Below, in pieces: positions 43,154 through 52,272 of a DNA stretch of 64,000 nt. Origin of the DNA: an uncultured Blautia sp. (GTDB lineage Bacteria; Bacillota; Clostridia; Lachnospirales; Lachnospiraceae); assembly GCA_934424575.1 (NCBI GenBank), contig CAKRXU010000007.1:46910-110909 (forward strand), in the 5' to 3' direction. Every line of letters begins with the position of its first letter. The stretch's first letter is position 1. Made by a program: the position numbers and the translations under genes. The notes below the pieces were generated by a model. That model saw nothing but the letters and a program-made list of their open reading frames with translations. It did no database searches and had not been told where the DNA came from.

Positions 43154-44404
43154 TCAGACCCAATCTCCACCGCCCAGGTTCCTGCGGTATTTCGGTCCCA
43201 TCAGTCCATTCTTGCGCTCCAGTGCCTCACGGAATTCGGCTCCATACATCGCAAAGGACATTGCCATACACACAGCACAGGCTCCGATCAGAACATTTGC
43301 TGTCGAATATGGAAGTCTGACTCCTGCAGTCAGAATCATTACAACTACATAAGTAACTGCTGTATTCAACTTGCCATGCCACTGTGCTTCTCCGGTTGCA
43401 TCTGTTTCCATAATGACTTTCCATCCTAAGACCAGCATGTAGGTTTCTTTGACGACAAACAGGATCATCACAAGTTTCACCAGTGGATAACGTGATATCA
43501 GACACGCCAGCATCACTGCCTGCATTGCCTTGTCTGCCAGTGGGTCAAGGAGTCTTCCAATCCTGCTGATCTGATTAAAGGATCTCGCAATTCTTCCATC
43601 CAGAAAATCGGTCGCTGCTGCCGCCAGAATGATCATGGTCAGAACCGGTCTGTTTCCTCTCATACCATGTCTCTCACAGATTCCAAGGAAAAGAATTGCA
43701 AGTCCAAGTCTGATAAGACTCAGAAGATTCGGCACGGTAAGGATTTCTTTGCGTGTAAAAACCTCTGCAAGCTTCTCCTGTCTTGCCGGAATCACACGGT
43801 AGAAGAGCTGGTAACACAGAATGTTCAGGATCAGAGCTGTCATTACATCTGAAACACAATGCTGTTTCAGGAACATGGTTGCCATGATGATAGACACCGT
43901 CAGAACTGTCTGTGCTGCTGTGAATACTTTATTTTTCCTGCATCTTTCATTCTGGAAAAGTGCTACACAGCTTGCCACAGAATTAAATACGTGAATACTC
44001 GGAAAAATATTCGTAGGTGTATCCATCTTATACAAAAATCTGACTGCTGAAATAAAAATACCACTCTCTCCTGTCAGATCCGATCGAAGATTCTGCCCGT
44101 TCGGATAAACATAGGAAACCAGGATGAACAGTGTCATTCCCACTGCCAGAGTACCAATATACTGATAATATTCCCTCTTACTCGGGCAGAACAGCGCGAA
44201 ATAAACCACTGTACCGATCAGGAAAAAATACCACGCCACATATGGAATAATAAAATACGGGCAGAATGGAATCTTGTCATCTGCCAGCGAATGGATGATA
44301 TGTATCTTCACATCACTTCGCTCCACGAGCATAAAGGATACCATATAAAAAATCCCATACAGAGGAATCATCCACAAATGTTTTGATTTCTTCAGATAAT
44401 TCAA
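43154..44404 (-). CDS. Fusion of PAP2-type phosphatase and CDP-alcohol phosphatidyltransferase
   Basis: 416 residues from TTG 44404 (AAAGGTGA upstream). The N-terminal half is a PAP2-like membrane phosphatase with FPSIHVFNS and KQHCVSDVMTA. The C-terminal half is a CDP-alcohol phosphotransferase with the D-x2-DG-x2-AR-x8-G-x3-D-x3-D motif (DFLDGRIAR...GRLLDPLAD). Together they could make and dephosphorylate phosphatidylglycerophosphate, but this is inference; other polar head groups are possible. About ten membrane helices. Confidence 0.82.
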   Translation of the reverse strand: MNYLKKSKHLWMIPLYGIFYMVSFMLVERSDVKIHIIHSLADDKIPFCPYFIIPYVAWYFFLIGTVVYFALFCPSKREYYQYIGTLAVGMTLFILVSYVYPNGQNLRSDLTGESGIFISAVRFLYKMDTPTNIFPSIHVFNSVASCVALFQNERCRKNKVFTAAQTVLTVSIIMATMFLKQHCVSDVMTALILNILCYQLFYRVIPARQEKLAEVFTRKEILTVPNLLSLIRLGLAILFLGICERHGMRGNRPVLTMIILAAAATDFLDGRIARSFNQISRIGRLLDPLADKAMQAVMLACLISRYPLVKLVMILFVVKETYMLVLGWKVIMETDATGEAQWHGKLNTAVTYVVVMILTAGVRLPYSTANVLIGACAVCMAMSFAMYGAEFREALERKNGLMGPKYRRNLGGGDWV

Positions 44405-44563
44405 AATATCACCTTTCCGAATATGCTGGCTGCATGCCAGGGGCAACTTATTGTTTCAGTCATTACATTCTCGTTTCATTTATCTGTAGGTATAATATAC
44501 CTATTTATGAGATTTAATCAATCCACAAAATGCCCAAAATATCCGATTTTACAAAAATTTCAT

Positions 44564-44593
44564 AAAAAAGGAAGTGCTTTATGCTGCACTTCC
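44564..44593 (-). terminator. Terminator spanning the dnaJ-like stop codon
   Basis: GGAAGTGC and GCACTTCC pair perfectly around an 8-base loop, then TTTTTTATG on the minus strand. The loop contains the stop codon of the J-protein gene. Confidence 0.8.
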
Positions 44594-45646
44594 TCTTCTC
44601 CTCTGTGTATCCTTACGCAAGACCTGCTGGAATTCTCTCAGTTTTTCTTTTGCCTCCGGACTTAAGTTCTGAGGTACCTGGATCTGTACGGTTACGTACT
44701 GATCACCGTGGACAGCGGAATCTTTCATAGAAACAATTCCTTTGCCTTTCAGACGTATCTTACGACCGGACTGTGTGCCTTCCGGGATCTTGCAGATCAC
44801 ATCGCCGTACAGGGTGGTGACTTTTGCTTCGCCGCCAAATACGGCTGTTGTAAATGGAATATTTGCTGTTGTGTAGATATCCATTCCTTTGCGCTCAAAG
44901 CCAGGTTTTGATGCTACATTGACTTTGAGGAAAAGATCTCCTGCCGGACCGCCATTGAATCCTGGATTTCCTTTACCTTTCAGACGGATGCTCTTGCCAT
45001 CTTCGATGCCCGCCGGGACATGTACCTTAAGTGTCTGCGTTGCACCGTTTCCTGACGGATCAGACAGCCTCATCACTCTGTCGCATCCAAACGCAGCTTC
45101 TTCGAAGCTGACGCTTACTTCTGAATGAAGGTCACTACCCTTTGCCTGTGCACTTCTTCCACCAAAGCCACCGCCAAATCCACTCTGGCTGTGGAAGCTC
45201 TGACCTCCGAAGCCGCTGCTCTGACTGCCACCCTTGCCATGGAACATATTTCCAAAGATATCTCCAAAAATATCTCCCATATCACCCATGTTACCATTTT
45301 CGAAATGGTATTCATGATATCCGCTGCCACCCTGACCAAAGCCGCCAAATCCACTGCCAAAACCACCCTGATCATGGAATCCCTGGCTTCCGCCATAAGC
45401 ACCTCCGGCACCTGCGCCTTCTTCAAAGGCTGCAAAACCATACTGATCGTACAATTTCTTCTTCTCATCGTCACTTAAGATATTATATGCTTCTGTGATC
45501 TCTTTAAACTTCTGTTCCGCATTCTTATCTCCCGGATTCATGTCCGGATGATATTTCTTCGCAAGTTTCCTGTATGCCCTCTTGATCTCCTTCGCATCGG
45601 CATTCCTTCCGACCCCAAGGACATCGTAATAATCTCTCTTAGCCAT
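44579..45646 (-). CDS. DnaJ-family co-chaperone without zinc finger (class B, CbpA-like)
   Basis: 355 residues. J-domain 1-70 with HPD at 33-35, a long Gly/Phe-rich stretch (about 75-165, FGGFGQGGSG repeats), then the two C-terminal substrate-binding beta domains. The four CxxCxGxG zinc repeats of DnaJ are missing. It stimulates DnaK. Transcribed alone from a strong promoter through a leader with a terminator-like hairpin. Confidence 0.9.
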   Translation of the reverse strand: MAKRDYYDVLGVGRNADAKEIKRAYRKLAKKYHPDMNPGDKNAEQKFKEITEAYNILSDDEKKKLYDQYGFAAFEEGAGAGGAYGGSQGFHDQGGFGSGFGGFGQGGSGYHEYHFENGNMGDMGDIFGDIFGNMFHGKGGSQSSGFGGQSFHSQSGFGGGFGGRSAQAKGSDLHSEVSVSFEEAAFGCDRVMRLSDPSGNGATQTLKVHVPAGIEDGKSIRLKGKGNPGFNGGPAGDLFLKVNVASKPGFERKGMDIYTTANIPFTTAVFGGEAKVTTLYGDVICKIPEGTQSGRKIRLKGKGIVSMKDSAVHGDQYVTVQIQVPQNLSPEAKEKLREFQQVLRKDTQRRRGSAA

Positions 45647-45674
45647 AATGCCACCTCCGGTTATATTCGTATAG

Positions 45675-45705
45675 AAAAGAAGATGCGGTCATAAACTCCC
45701 GCATC
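45675..45705 (-). promoter_or_regulatory. Terminator-like hairpin in the J-protein leader
   Basis: GATGCGG and CCGCATC pair, then TTCTTTTC on the minus strand. It lies after the promoter at 45734-45762 and before the start at 45646, so it may act as an attenuator. Confidence 0.5.
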
Positions 45706-45733
45706 CCCTGCCCTTGTCTTTTGTTCTATTTGT

Positions 45734-45762
45734 AATATAACACTCGTTTTTTGATATGTCAA
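45734..45762 (-). promoter_or_regulatory. J-protein promoter
   Basis: Perfect TTGACA (45757-45762), 17-base spacer and TATATT (45734-45739). No CIRCE element (TTAGCACTC-N9-GAGTGCTAA) is seen. Confidence 0.8.
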
Positions 45763-45833
45763 GATGGTGTGGAAAGATTTTCTTTCCGCTTATAAAATAT
45801 CTTTTCTTTTTCCTTTTTCATAATCGCGCCGCA

Positions 45834-46400
45834 TCAATATCCGCTTGAACGAACTGTTTTCGCATTCTTCATATATCTGTTAATGGTCTTGTTATAAGTG
45901 GAATAGCTTACTTTCCTTCCATTGATTGCATATCCACTCTTGAATTTACCATTAAAACGTTCGGCCCTCACTACTCTCGTAGCTTTGGTGCCTTTGATCT
46001 TGTAGATGTAATACTCACTTCCACCTGTGTTCGCATTGCAGACCATTACAGTATGGCAACTTCTGGAATACTTAATCGACAGGTTGTATCCCTTTCCATA
46101 TCCAATAGAACCTACCCTTACATTTTTTCTTGTTTTTGGATTGTAGGTACGAACTTCATTAATCCCGGCAGAGCTGTTATGCATAAGCAGTTCCGGAATT
46201 CCGTTTCCATCGACATCCACAATTTTGTAACTACCGCGCTTGCCTTTCATGTACTTCTTGTAGCTTGACACTGCCGCATTGTACTTCGATGACGCAGCCA
46301 TAACCGGCAACGTCATTCCTATACACAAAATAGCCGTCAGTAAAATACAACATAACTGTTTTGCTTTCTTTTTCAGTACTGTCTGTTTTGTGTTTTTCAT
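45834..46400 (-). CDS. Secreted protein with one EF-hand-like loop
   Basis: 188 residues. Signal peptide ends LPVMAAS after a basic start. The mature part has DVDGNGIPELL, a calcium-loop or VCBS-like motif, followed by beta-rich sequence with GGSEYYIYKIKGTKATR. Such proteins are frequent in Lachnospiraceae, but no function is known to me. Single gene on the minus strand. Confidence 0.7.
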   Translation of the reverse strand: MKNTKQTVLKKKAKQLCCILLTAILCIGMTLPVMAASSKYNAAVSSYKKYMKGKRGSYKIVDVDGNGIPELLMHNSSAGINEVRTYNPKTRKNVRVGSIGYGKGYNLSIKYSRSCHTVMVCNANTGGSEYYIYKIKGTKATRVVRAERFNGKFKSGYAINGRKVSYSTYNKTINRYMKNAKTVRSSGY

Positions 46401-46608
46401 CTCTTGTCCTCCTTATCTTTAAGATGTTTTTAGTTTATCATGGTGTATTTGCAAATTTGTTTTTATTTCGGATAGCTTTTTTTATTTCTTCTCCGTAGCA
46501 CCTTACTTATCTAATTTTAAGAAAATTCCAACTATATCACAAGATGGGGCATAGTTTGTGGACAGATTTTTATAGTACTTTTTGCCAAATTTTGTTTGAT
46601 TTTTCACT

Positions 46609-46633
46609 TTCGTTATAACGAATATGGTATACT
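46609..46633 (+). promoter_or_regulatory. Operator palindrome and -10 box of the HTH gene
   Basis: TTCGTTATAACGAA (46609-46622) is a perfect 14-base palindrome directly before TATACT (46628-46633). No good -35 box is seen, so the palindrome occupies the place where sigma region 4 would bind. Confidence 0.6.
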
Positions 46634-46671
46634 AAGGATTAATAGTTGAACTTGCGAAAGGATTTTTACAT

Positions 46672-46995
46672 ATGTCTGTATTTTCTGATTTACTGAAAAA
46701 TTATATCCATGAGAAAAAAATCAAAGTGATGGCTCTGGCTCAGTACTGTGATCTGGAGCGTTCTACAGTTTATAAATTTATTAATGGGAAACGTGAACCT
46801 ATGTCTGCTGAATTAGTAGAGCAGATGGCTTATTTTATGAAGCTTACTCCTTCAGAGACTTATCAACTTAAGGAATCCTGGAAAATGGCCCGTATGGGAG
46901 ATGATGCTTACTATATTTGTAAAAGCATCGAACACTTTTTGTCTGATTTTCCAAACAGATCCTCTCAGCCTTCTTATAATCTGGCAACTTCCTGA
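46672..46995 (+). CDS. XRE-like HTH protein, probably shortened
   Basis: 107 residues. N-terminal HTH (ALAQYCDLERSTVYKFINGKREP) followed by a helix pair (LTPSETYQLKESWKMARMGDDAYY). Related proteins in the group, as far as I know, carry a long C-terminal sensor part that is missing here, so this may be a free-standing repressor or remnant. GAAAGG precedes the ATG. A perfect palindrome lies in its promoter. Confidence 0.7.
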   Translation: MSVFSDLLKNYIHEKKIKVMALAQYCDLERSTVYKFINGKREPMSAELVEQMAYFMKLTPSETYQLKESWKMARMGDDAYYICKSIEHFLSDFPNRSSQPSYNLATS

Positions 46996-47021
46996 CCACT
47001 TACTCATCTCCCAGTCATTTT

Positions 47022-47181
47022 CCTCTCCGATTTCTGTAGACCTTTAAATAACTTACTTCCTGTCAAGTCATTCAGACCTCTAAATTTTGTGGGCCTTTAG
47101 GCGATTTACTTTCCGTAAGGTCATTCTGCCTCCCGATTTCCATGAACCTTCAACTCGCTTGCTTCCTGCCTAATCATCCAG
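47022..47181. repeat. Degenerate tandem repeat, three units of about 53 bases
   Basis: Units start near 47022, 47077 and 47129. Each contains CGATTT/TAAATTT, then (A/G)CCTT(T/C)A, then TTACTTCC-like and TCATTC(A/T)G-like blocks. A shorter partial unit may precede. The rest of 46996-47369 has no gene I can support. Confidence 0.55.
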
Positions 47182-47310
47182 CCAGCTTTCCCTCGCACAC
47201 AATCACTTACTTTGCGCGGTCAGGTGGAGGACACACCAGGAAAGCGACCACACCATTGCCTCTGAACAGTACCTTAAAGCCTTTATAATTAAACAAATTC
47301 ACAATTTTGT

Positions 47311-47369
47311 ATAAAAGAAGGTACTGCAGAATCATCATATTTGATGACTTTACAGTACCTTCTTTTTTC
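47311..47369. terminator. Bidirectional terminator
   Basis: AGAAGGTACTG pairs with CAGTACCTTCT; inner ATCATCA/TGATGAC arms extend the stem. T runs follow on the plus strand and TTCTTTTAT on the minus strand. It ends the membrane-protein gene at 47370. Confidence 0.8.
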
Positions 47370-47804
47370 TCATAAATATGTGTTCATTTTGGAAGAACTA
47401 AATCTATTCAGAACCGAATAAAAAATACCTGATATGACGCGAATCACTACTGCCGCTCCCCCAAACACCGCAGTATATAACATCAAAAGAATTCCATTTG
47501 CCGGATTTGGATCTGCTTCCAATATTTCTCCCATCGGTATGACCAAACCTGCATAACCTGCCAGAATATAGCAGATAAGGTAAATAAAGCAGGCACAAAA
47601 ACTGATCATCCAGGAAGTTATCCAGTTTTTTCTGTTTATAGCAGAAGAGCACAATATGCTGACTCCCATCAAGAATATTCCAGCCAGCAGAAAAAACTCC
47701 ACTACATAAATTGACTTTATATAGAAAAGAACACCAATCATCCACAGATATATTTTCGCTCTCAAAAGCCCGTCCAAAACAGAAATATAATTATTTTCTT
47801 TCAT
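47370..47804 (-). CDS. Small four-helix membrane protein
   Basis: 144 residues with four hydrophobic segments and a short acidic loop (EADPNPANG). No family recognised. The ATG at 47804 lies 4 bases after the stop of the Eis-like acetyltransferase gene, with no clear ribosome site, so translation may depend on the upstream gene. Confidence 0.6.
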   Translation of the reverse strand: MKENNYISVLDGLLRAKIYLWMIGVLFYIKSIYVVEFFLLAGIFLMGVSILCSSAINRKNWITSWMISFCACFIYLICYILAGYAGLVIPMGEILEADPNPANGILLMLYTAVFGGAAVVIRVISGIFYSVLNRFSSSKMNTYL

Positions 47805-47808
47805 AATC

Positions 47809-49020
47809 TTAAAAATAATCCGATATGTACGGTGTCTGCTGCTCGATCGCATCTTCAAGCATGTCGATGGTCCACTCGGCGGCTTTTATCCTTCCGATCC
47901 TTGCGAGGTATTCGGGACGTTTGTAACCCATCAGCATAGTGGTCATGGTCTGGATGCTGATCTCGTCCTGGCAGGGTTCCATAATGCAGACTGCCTGACC
48001 TTTGCCTTCTCTGGAAATAGTCAGGCAGAAGTTACCCTGATTGCACTCCATGACCGGATCGATCAGTTTGAATTTCCATTCACGGTCGAGGACACTTGGC
48101 TTGAACGGATACTTCTCGATGAAGGATACAAAATCCACGATCCTTCCCATATAATATGGTGATATCACCTCCTTGATGCTTGCATCTTCCAGAAGGAATG
48201 CCAGAGGTTCATCGGTGTAGGTATCGCCCTCCACCTGATTGATCATGGAAAAATGTGCCGCAACGAAATTCCATAATCCGGTTCTTGCCTCTTCATTATT
48301 AAAGATCATATCCTTGATATGGAAAACTTCCTTCGCGATCCAGTAGATCACATATCCGTCCGGCTCGTTGTTCTCGTTATAATAAACGGCTGCCATAATA
48401 TCATCAGAATCCCACAGCCAGTATTCATTCCATGCCAGATCGTCGCGGAGGATCGCTCCATGTGTCCGCATAGCATAACGATTGTAAGCCTCTTTCAGTT
48501 CTTCACCCTCGGTATCAACACGGCGTACATCACCTGGAACCTGATGGTTCTTCGGAAGCTGATAATCCTTGATCTCGTAGGAGATTTTGTCCGAGATGAT
48601 CTCCCATCCCTTGCGGCGGTAATATGGAATGGAATATGGATACAGATAACAGATGTCCTGTCCACGCTCCTTCATGTTCTTGAGTGCCTGCTCAAGAAGT
48701 TTGTGCATCAGTCCCATGTTGGAGTATTCCGGATAAGTTCCTACACCGGTCAGACCGCCCATGGCGTAAGTCCTGCCAAAAATGCGTGTCTGCATAGGAT
48801 AAACTGCCACCTGTGAAACAAGATTATCGTCATCAAACCATCCGATCACATCTGCCTTTTCCATGGTTGGAAATTTGGCGCGGATGATCTCACGTTCCTG
48901 CCATCCGATGGAACTCAGCTCCTGTTCCGTAACCTGGAACACATAGCGGAGAAGGGCATTGTACTGTTCCATATATTCGCTGCCTACAGGTTTCATTTTC
49001 AGGTTTTTCTTGTTATTCAT
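47809..49020 (-). CDS. Eis-like GNAT acetyltransferase
   Basis: 403 residues. N-terminal GNAT domain (AVYPMQTRIFGRTYAMGG, GVGTYPEYSNMGLMHKLL with the acetyl-CoA loop), a second GNAT-like domain and a C-terminal SCP2-like domain ending in DYF, whose terminal carboxylate acts in catalysis in Eis proteins. Acetylates amines; substrate unknown. ATG 49020 is preceded by AAAGGA. Confidence 0.85.
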   Translation of the reverse strand: MNNKKNLKMKPVGSEYMEQYNALLRYVFQVTEQELSSIGWQEREIIRAKFPTMEKADVIGWFDDDNLVSQVAVYPMQTRIFGRTYAMGGLTGVGTYPEYSNMGLMHKLLEQALKNMKERGQDICYLYPYSIPYYRRKGWEIISDKISYEIKDYQLPKNHQVPGDVRRVDTEGEELKEAYNRYAMRTHGAILRDDLAWNEYWLWDSDDIMAAVYYNENNEPDGYVIYWIAKEVFHIKDMIFNNEEARTGLWNFVAAHFSMINQVEGDTYTDEPLAFLLEDASIKEVISPYYMGRIVDFVSFIEKYPFKPSVLDREWKFKLIDPVMECNQGNFCLTISREGKGQAVCIMEPCQDEISIQTMTTMLMGYKRPEYLARIGRIKAAEWTIDMLEDAIEQQTPYISDYF

Positions 49021-49047
49021 GATTCCTTTCCCTTTTTCACCAATAAA

Positions 49048-49073
49048 TCCCATCCCTCATAAGAGAGATGGGA
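49048..49073 (-). terminator. Terminator after the hibernation factor gene
   Basis: TCCCATC and GATGGGA pair around a partly paired loop, then ATTTATT on the minus strand. Confidence 0.5.
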
Positions 49074-49118
49074 CTACGTTTACTTAATGTTTACGAAGTG
49101 CAACAACCTCGATTAAAA

Positions 49119-49646
49119 TCAAAACTCAGGCTCAATCAAACCGTAAGTATTTCCTTTACGTTTGTAAACCACATTCACCTGATCTGTCTCTGCATTGTAG
49201 AATACAAAGAAGTTGTGTCCCAGAAGTTCCATCTGTACACATGCATCCTCCGGATACATTGGTTTGATGCCGAATTTCTTGGTACGGATGATCTTAACCT
49301 CATCCTCTTCCTCGTAATCCTTGTCAATGTATTCCTTCTGGAAGTTTGCTGCAGCCTGCTGTTTGTCTACGATTTTATTTTTGTATTTACGAAGCTGACG
49401 CTCGATAACTTCTTCTACCAGGTCGATGGATACGTACATATCGTTGCTTACCTGTTCGGATCTGATAATATTTCCTTTTACCGGGATTGTAACCTCGATT
49501 TTCTGTCTTTCTTTCTCTACACTTAAAGTTACGATAACTTCTGTGTCAGGAGTAAAATAACGCTCCAGTTTGCCGAGTTTGTCCTCAACGGCTGTTCTGA
49601 GTCCTTGGGATACTGTGATGTTCTTTCCACTAATAATAAATTTCAT
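49119..49646 (-). CDS. hpf: Ribosome hibernation promoting factor, long form
   Basis: 175 residues. N-terminal ribosome-binding domain (KFIISGKNITVSQGLRTAVEDKLGKL) to about 95, a charged linker and the C-terminal dimerisation domain (KIIRTKKFGIKPMYPEDACVQMELLGHNFFVF). The long form dimerises 70S ribosomes into 100S particles at rest. Own promoter with TATAAT. Confidence 0.95.
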   Translation of the reverse strand: MKFIISGKNITVSQGLRTAVEDKLGKLERYFTPDTEVIVTLSVEKERQKIEVTIPVKGNIIRSEQVSNDMYVSIDLVEEVIERQLRKYKNKIVDKQQAAANFQKEYIDKDYEEEDEVKIIRTKKFGIKPMYPEDACVQMELLGHNFFVFYNAETDQVNVVYKRKGNTYGLIEPEF

Positions 49647-49804
49647 AGTCCCATCCCCTTTGCTGTTTATTTTGGATGCTTATATTCAACCATTTGGTTG
49701 TCTATGTGACCATTATAACACACTCTCGCGAATTTTAACACAACTTTACGAAATTTTTATAAAAATTCTCACTAAGAGATTTAATCCAGCAAATTATTTA
49801 TTTT

Positions 49805-50620
49805 CTACAGAATAAATTTGCGTATAATCTCAGCAACTCCATCATGGTTGTTGTCATGTTCTGTCACATAGTTGCCATACTCTTTGATTCCCGGGAATGC
49901 ATTACACATTACCGCGCCTACATGAGCTGCCTTAAGCATTTCAATGTCGTTCTGTGCATCTCCCGCAGATACGGAATTCTCGATCGGGATTCCCAGGTGA
50001 TCGCACATCCAGCGGACTGCTTCACCCTTTGAAACAGCATTCGGCACGATCTCAAGATAAGTTGCATTTGAAAAAAAGCTTCTCACGGTATCGGAATATT
50101 TAGAAAGAACTTCTTTCTGGAATGCTTCACTTTTGCTTCTGTCATTGTCAATTGCCAGAAGTTTATATGGATCCTGAACGATTGCATTCTTTGCGTTCTT
50201 TACGATTTTATATGGTAAATTCTGTACTTTCGCGTATTGCTGAAGCAGTTCATTGTTCTCTACCGTCAGAATCGCTTCGTCAGAATATGCCTGCATATAC
50301 AGATTTCTTTCTACTGCTTTCTCAAAGATCTCAACTGCTATATCCTGTGAAAAAGTTACTCCATGAATCGTTTCTCTACGGTAAGGATCGTAAATCTGGC
50401 CGCCGTTAAAAGCGATCACATAACATCCTTCTCCTGTAAGACCAACTCTCTCTGCAACCTGAACTCCACTTGCAAGAGCACGTCCTGTCGTCACAACGAT
50501 CTTGTGTCCTTTTGCCAGTGCCTCATCCACTGCTGCCCTGTTTCCCGAGGTGATCTCCTTCTTGTCATTCAACAAAGTTCCATCCAGGTCTGTGAATAAA
50601 ATCCTGGTATCAACTGCCAT
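49805..50620 (-). CDS. Cof-type HAD phosphatase
   Basis: 271 residues. HAD motif 1 FTDLDGTLLND (8-18), motif 2 VVTTGRA, motif 3 Lys in SKGEAVRWM and motif 4 SAGDAQNDIEML, with the C2B cap of the Cof family. Dephosphorylates sugar phosphates or cofactors; substrate not predictable. Confidence 0.93.
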   Translation of the reverse strand: MAVDTRILFTDLDGTLLNDKKEITSGNRAAVDEALAKGHKIVVTTGRALASGVQVAERVGLTGEGCYVIAFNGGQIYDPYRRETIHGVTFSQDIAVEIFEKAVERNLYMQAYSDEAILTVENNELLQQYAKVQNLPYKIVKNAKNAIVQDPYKLLAIDNDRSKSEAFQKEVLSKYSDTVRSFFSNATYLEIVPNAVSKGEAVRWMCDHLGIPIENSVSAGDAQNDIEMLKAAHVGAVMCNAFPGIKEYGNYVTEHDNNHDGVAEIIRKFIL

Positions 50621-50695
50621 CTTTTTCTTCCTCCATCTGTATATATTTGCCCTCTATATCCAAATATATAATATCTTCCTTCGTCTTCGCAAGAG

Positions 50696-51643
50696 TTACT
50701 TTTTATCTGGTTCCAGATATTTTCTGATTTCTTCTTCCTCGAGATGTTCCCCGATCACGATGATAACTTTCTGTCCGGCTTCGATCGGGCGCAGGGTGAT
50801 CTCGTGATGTGTAGCGTTCAATTCTGTCCACGATCCATCTGTTTCCTGTGTAAATCCCTTGATACGAAAAACGGATCCGCAGGCAGGATCTTCCATGATT
50901 TTCTGTGCTGCTTCGCGCAGATCTTCTTTTGAGATTTCCAGATCCATGAAATACTTAGACTGAAAAACATCGTCATCATCCAGGTTCATTTTCTCGTAGT
51001 CTTCAGCAATGTATCCGCTGTTCATGATGCGCTCAAAGTCTTCATTTTCGAACTGTTCCCAGTCTTTTTTTATAATCTCATCTTCCTTCAGTCTTCGCTT
51101 ACAGTGTACAGTTTCCAGTGCGCGGTTCAGGTGATCGATCGTATTCTGGATTATTTCTCCAGAAGCCTCCTGGGTCTTACTGAGGACAATACAGCCTGCA
51201 TCTGCGACCTCAGAAGCCAAGATATAATCTGCCTCCTCTGACATTTTTTCATCCAGTCCCGCATCAACGACAGCGATCACATTTCCGATCTGATACCAGC
51301 GGTCCAACGGTTCTTCGTGCAGTGCATCAAAAAATTCATCCATATCAAAGATCCCTGACGGCTCAATCAGAACGCGGTCATATCCGCACATTCCCATCGC
51401 AATCAGCTTGGTCTTGAATCGTCTTCTGTGGCAGTCTTTATCGCATCCTCCGGCTACCATTTCAAGCTCGCATTGCTCGCCTTCCAGCTCCCGAAGGAGC
51501 ATCATATCTACATTTACTGCACCGAAGTCATTCTCCAGAATGCCGATATTATAGCCCTGATCCATCAGATAACGTGCGTATTTTTTTATAAAAGTTGTCT
51601 TTCCTGATCCGAGAAATCCCGTAATCAGATCTACCTTAACCAT
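50696..51643 (-). CDS. CobW/G3E-type GTPase (COG0523 family)
   Basis: 315 residues. P-loop GFLGSGKTTF (9-18), the LENDFGAVNVD switch, IEPSG and LSKTQ. Where many COG0523 members have a CxCC metal motif this has GGCDKDCHRRR. The family delivers metals to enzymes; which metal is unknown. ATG 51643 has AGGAGG, and the start overlaps the SGNH gene by 13 bases. Confidence 0.85.
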   Translation of the reverse strand: MVKVDLITGFLGSGKTTFIKKYARYLMDQGYNIGILENDFGAVNVDMMLLRELEGEQCELEMVAGGCDKDCHRRRFKTKLIAMGMCGYDRVLIEPSGIFDMDEFFDALHEEPLDRWYQIGNVIAVVDAGLDEKMSEEADYILASEVADAGCIVLSKTQEASGEIIQNTIDHLNRALETVHCKRRLKEDEIIKKDWEQFENEDFERIMNSGYIAEDYEKMNLDDDDVFQSKYFMDLEISKEDLREAAQKIMEDPACGSVFRIKGFTQETDGSWTELNATHHEITLRPIEAGQKVIIVIGEHLEEEEIRKYLEPDKK

Positions 51644-52239
51644 GCCAGTTCCTCCTGTATTTTCTGTGCAAATATATGATGCCCTTTTTCTGAAAAATGT
51701 ACTCCGTCGTATACGACCGGGATGTCCCATTTGCCTGCGTCTGTAAAACTGATTCCCATGCGTTCTGCAACTTTTTTATATTCTTCACCAAGTCGTCTTG
51801 ATTCCTGATACAGCCGTTCTTCGTCCACCCAGGCACCGTATTCCATCCGGGCAGGGGCGATCAGATGAAGCCTGATCTTTCCACTGGAAACTGCTGGTTC
51901 CGCCATGAGTTTTTGCAGAAAAAGCTCCATTCTCTGTGCGGTATCTTCTGCTGTGAACTGTCTTTCCTGCAGAAGATCGTTTGTTCCGAGCATGATCCAT
52001 ATCCATACAGGAACATCCTTGTCCTGCCAGTCCTTTAACTGTTCACAGGCAAAGCGGATCTGGCTTCCTGTGTGCGGAATGCATCTTCCGCAGATGCCGT
52101 GATTCTCGATTTTCCAGTCTATATCGCTCTCCAGGATACCCGTCCAGCGGTTTTGTTCTGGGTACTGATCTCCCATTAATGTACACGGATCATAGCCGTA
52201 TGTATTGGAATCTCCATAACAGATGATTGTTCCTGCCAT
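51631..52239 (-). CDS. SGNH/GDSL-type esterase
   Basis: 202 residues. Block I YGDSNTYG (Ser in GDSN), Gly block NHGICGRC, Asn block GTNDLL and the C-terminal DGVHFSEKGH with Asp and His of the triad. No signal peptide. Hydrolyses esters or acetyl groups. Part of the ygjP-like/DUF1294/SGNH/GTPase unit. Confidence 0.9.
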   Translation of the reverse strand: MAGTIICYGDSNTYGYDPCTLMGDQYPEQNRWTGILESDIDWKIENHGICGRCIPHTGSQIRFACEQLKDWQDKDVPVWIWIMLGTNDLLQERQFTAEDTAQRMELFLQKLMAEPAVSSGKIRLHLIAPARMEYGAWVDEERLYQESRRLGEEYKKVAERMGISFTDAGKWDIPVVYDGVHFSEKGHHIFAQKIQEELAWLR

Positions 52240-52272
52240 CGTTTTTCCTCCATTTCTATCCGCAGTTTCTAT

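Noticed and set aside
46996..47300. Repeat region as a CRISPR array
   Set aside because: Units are degenerate and directly adjacent, with no constant repeat/unique spacer alternation and no cas genes.
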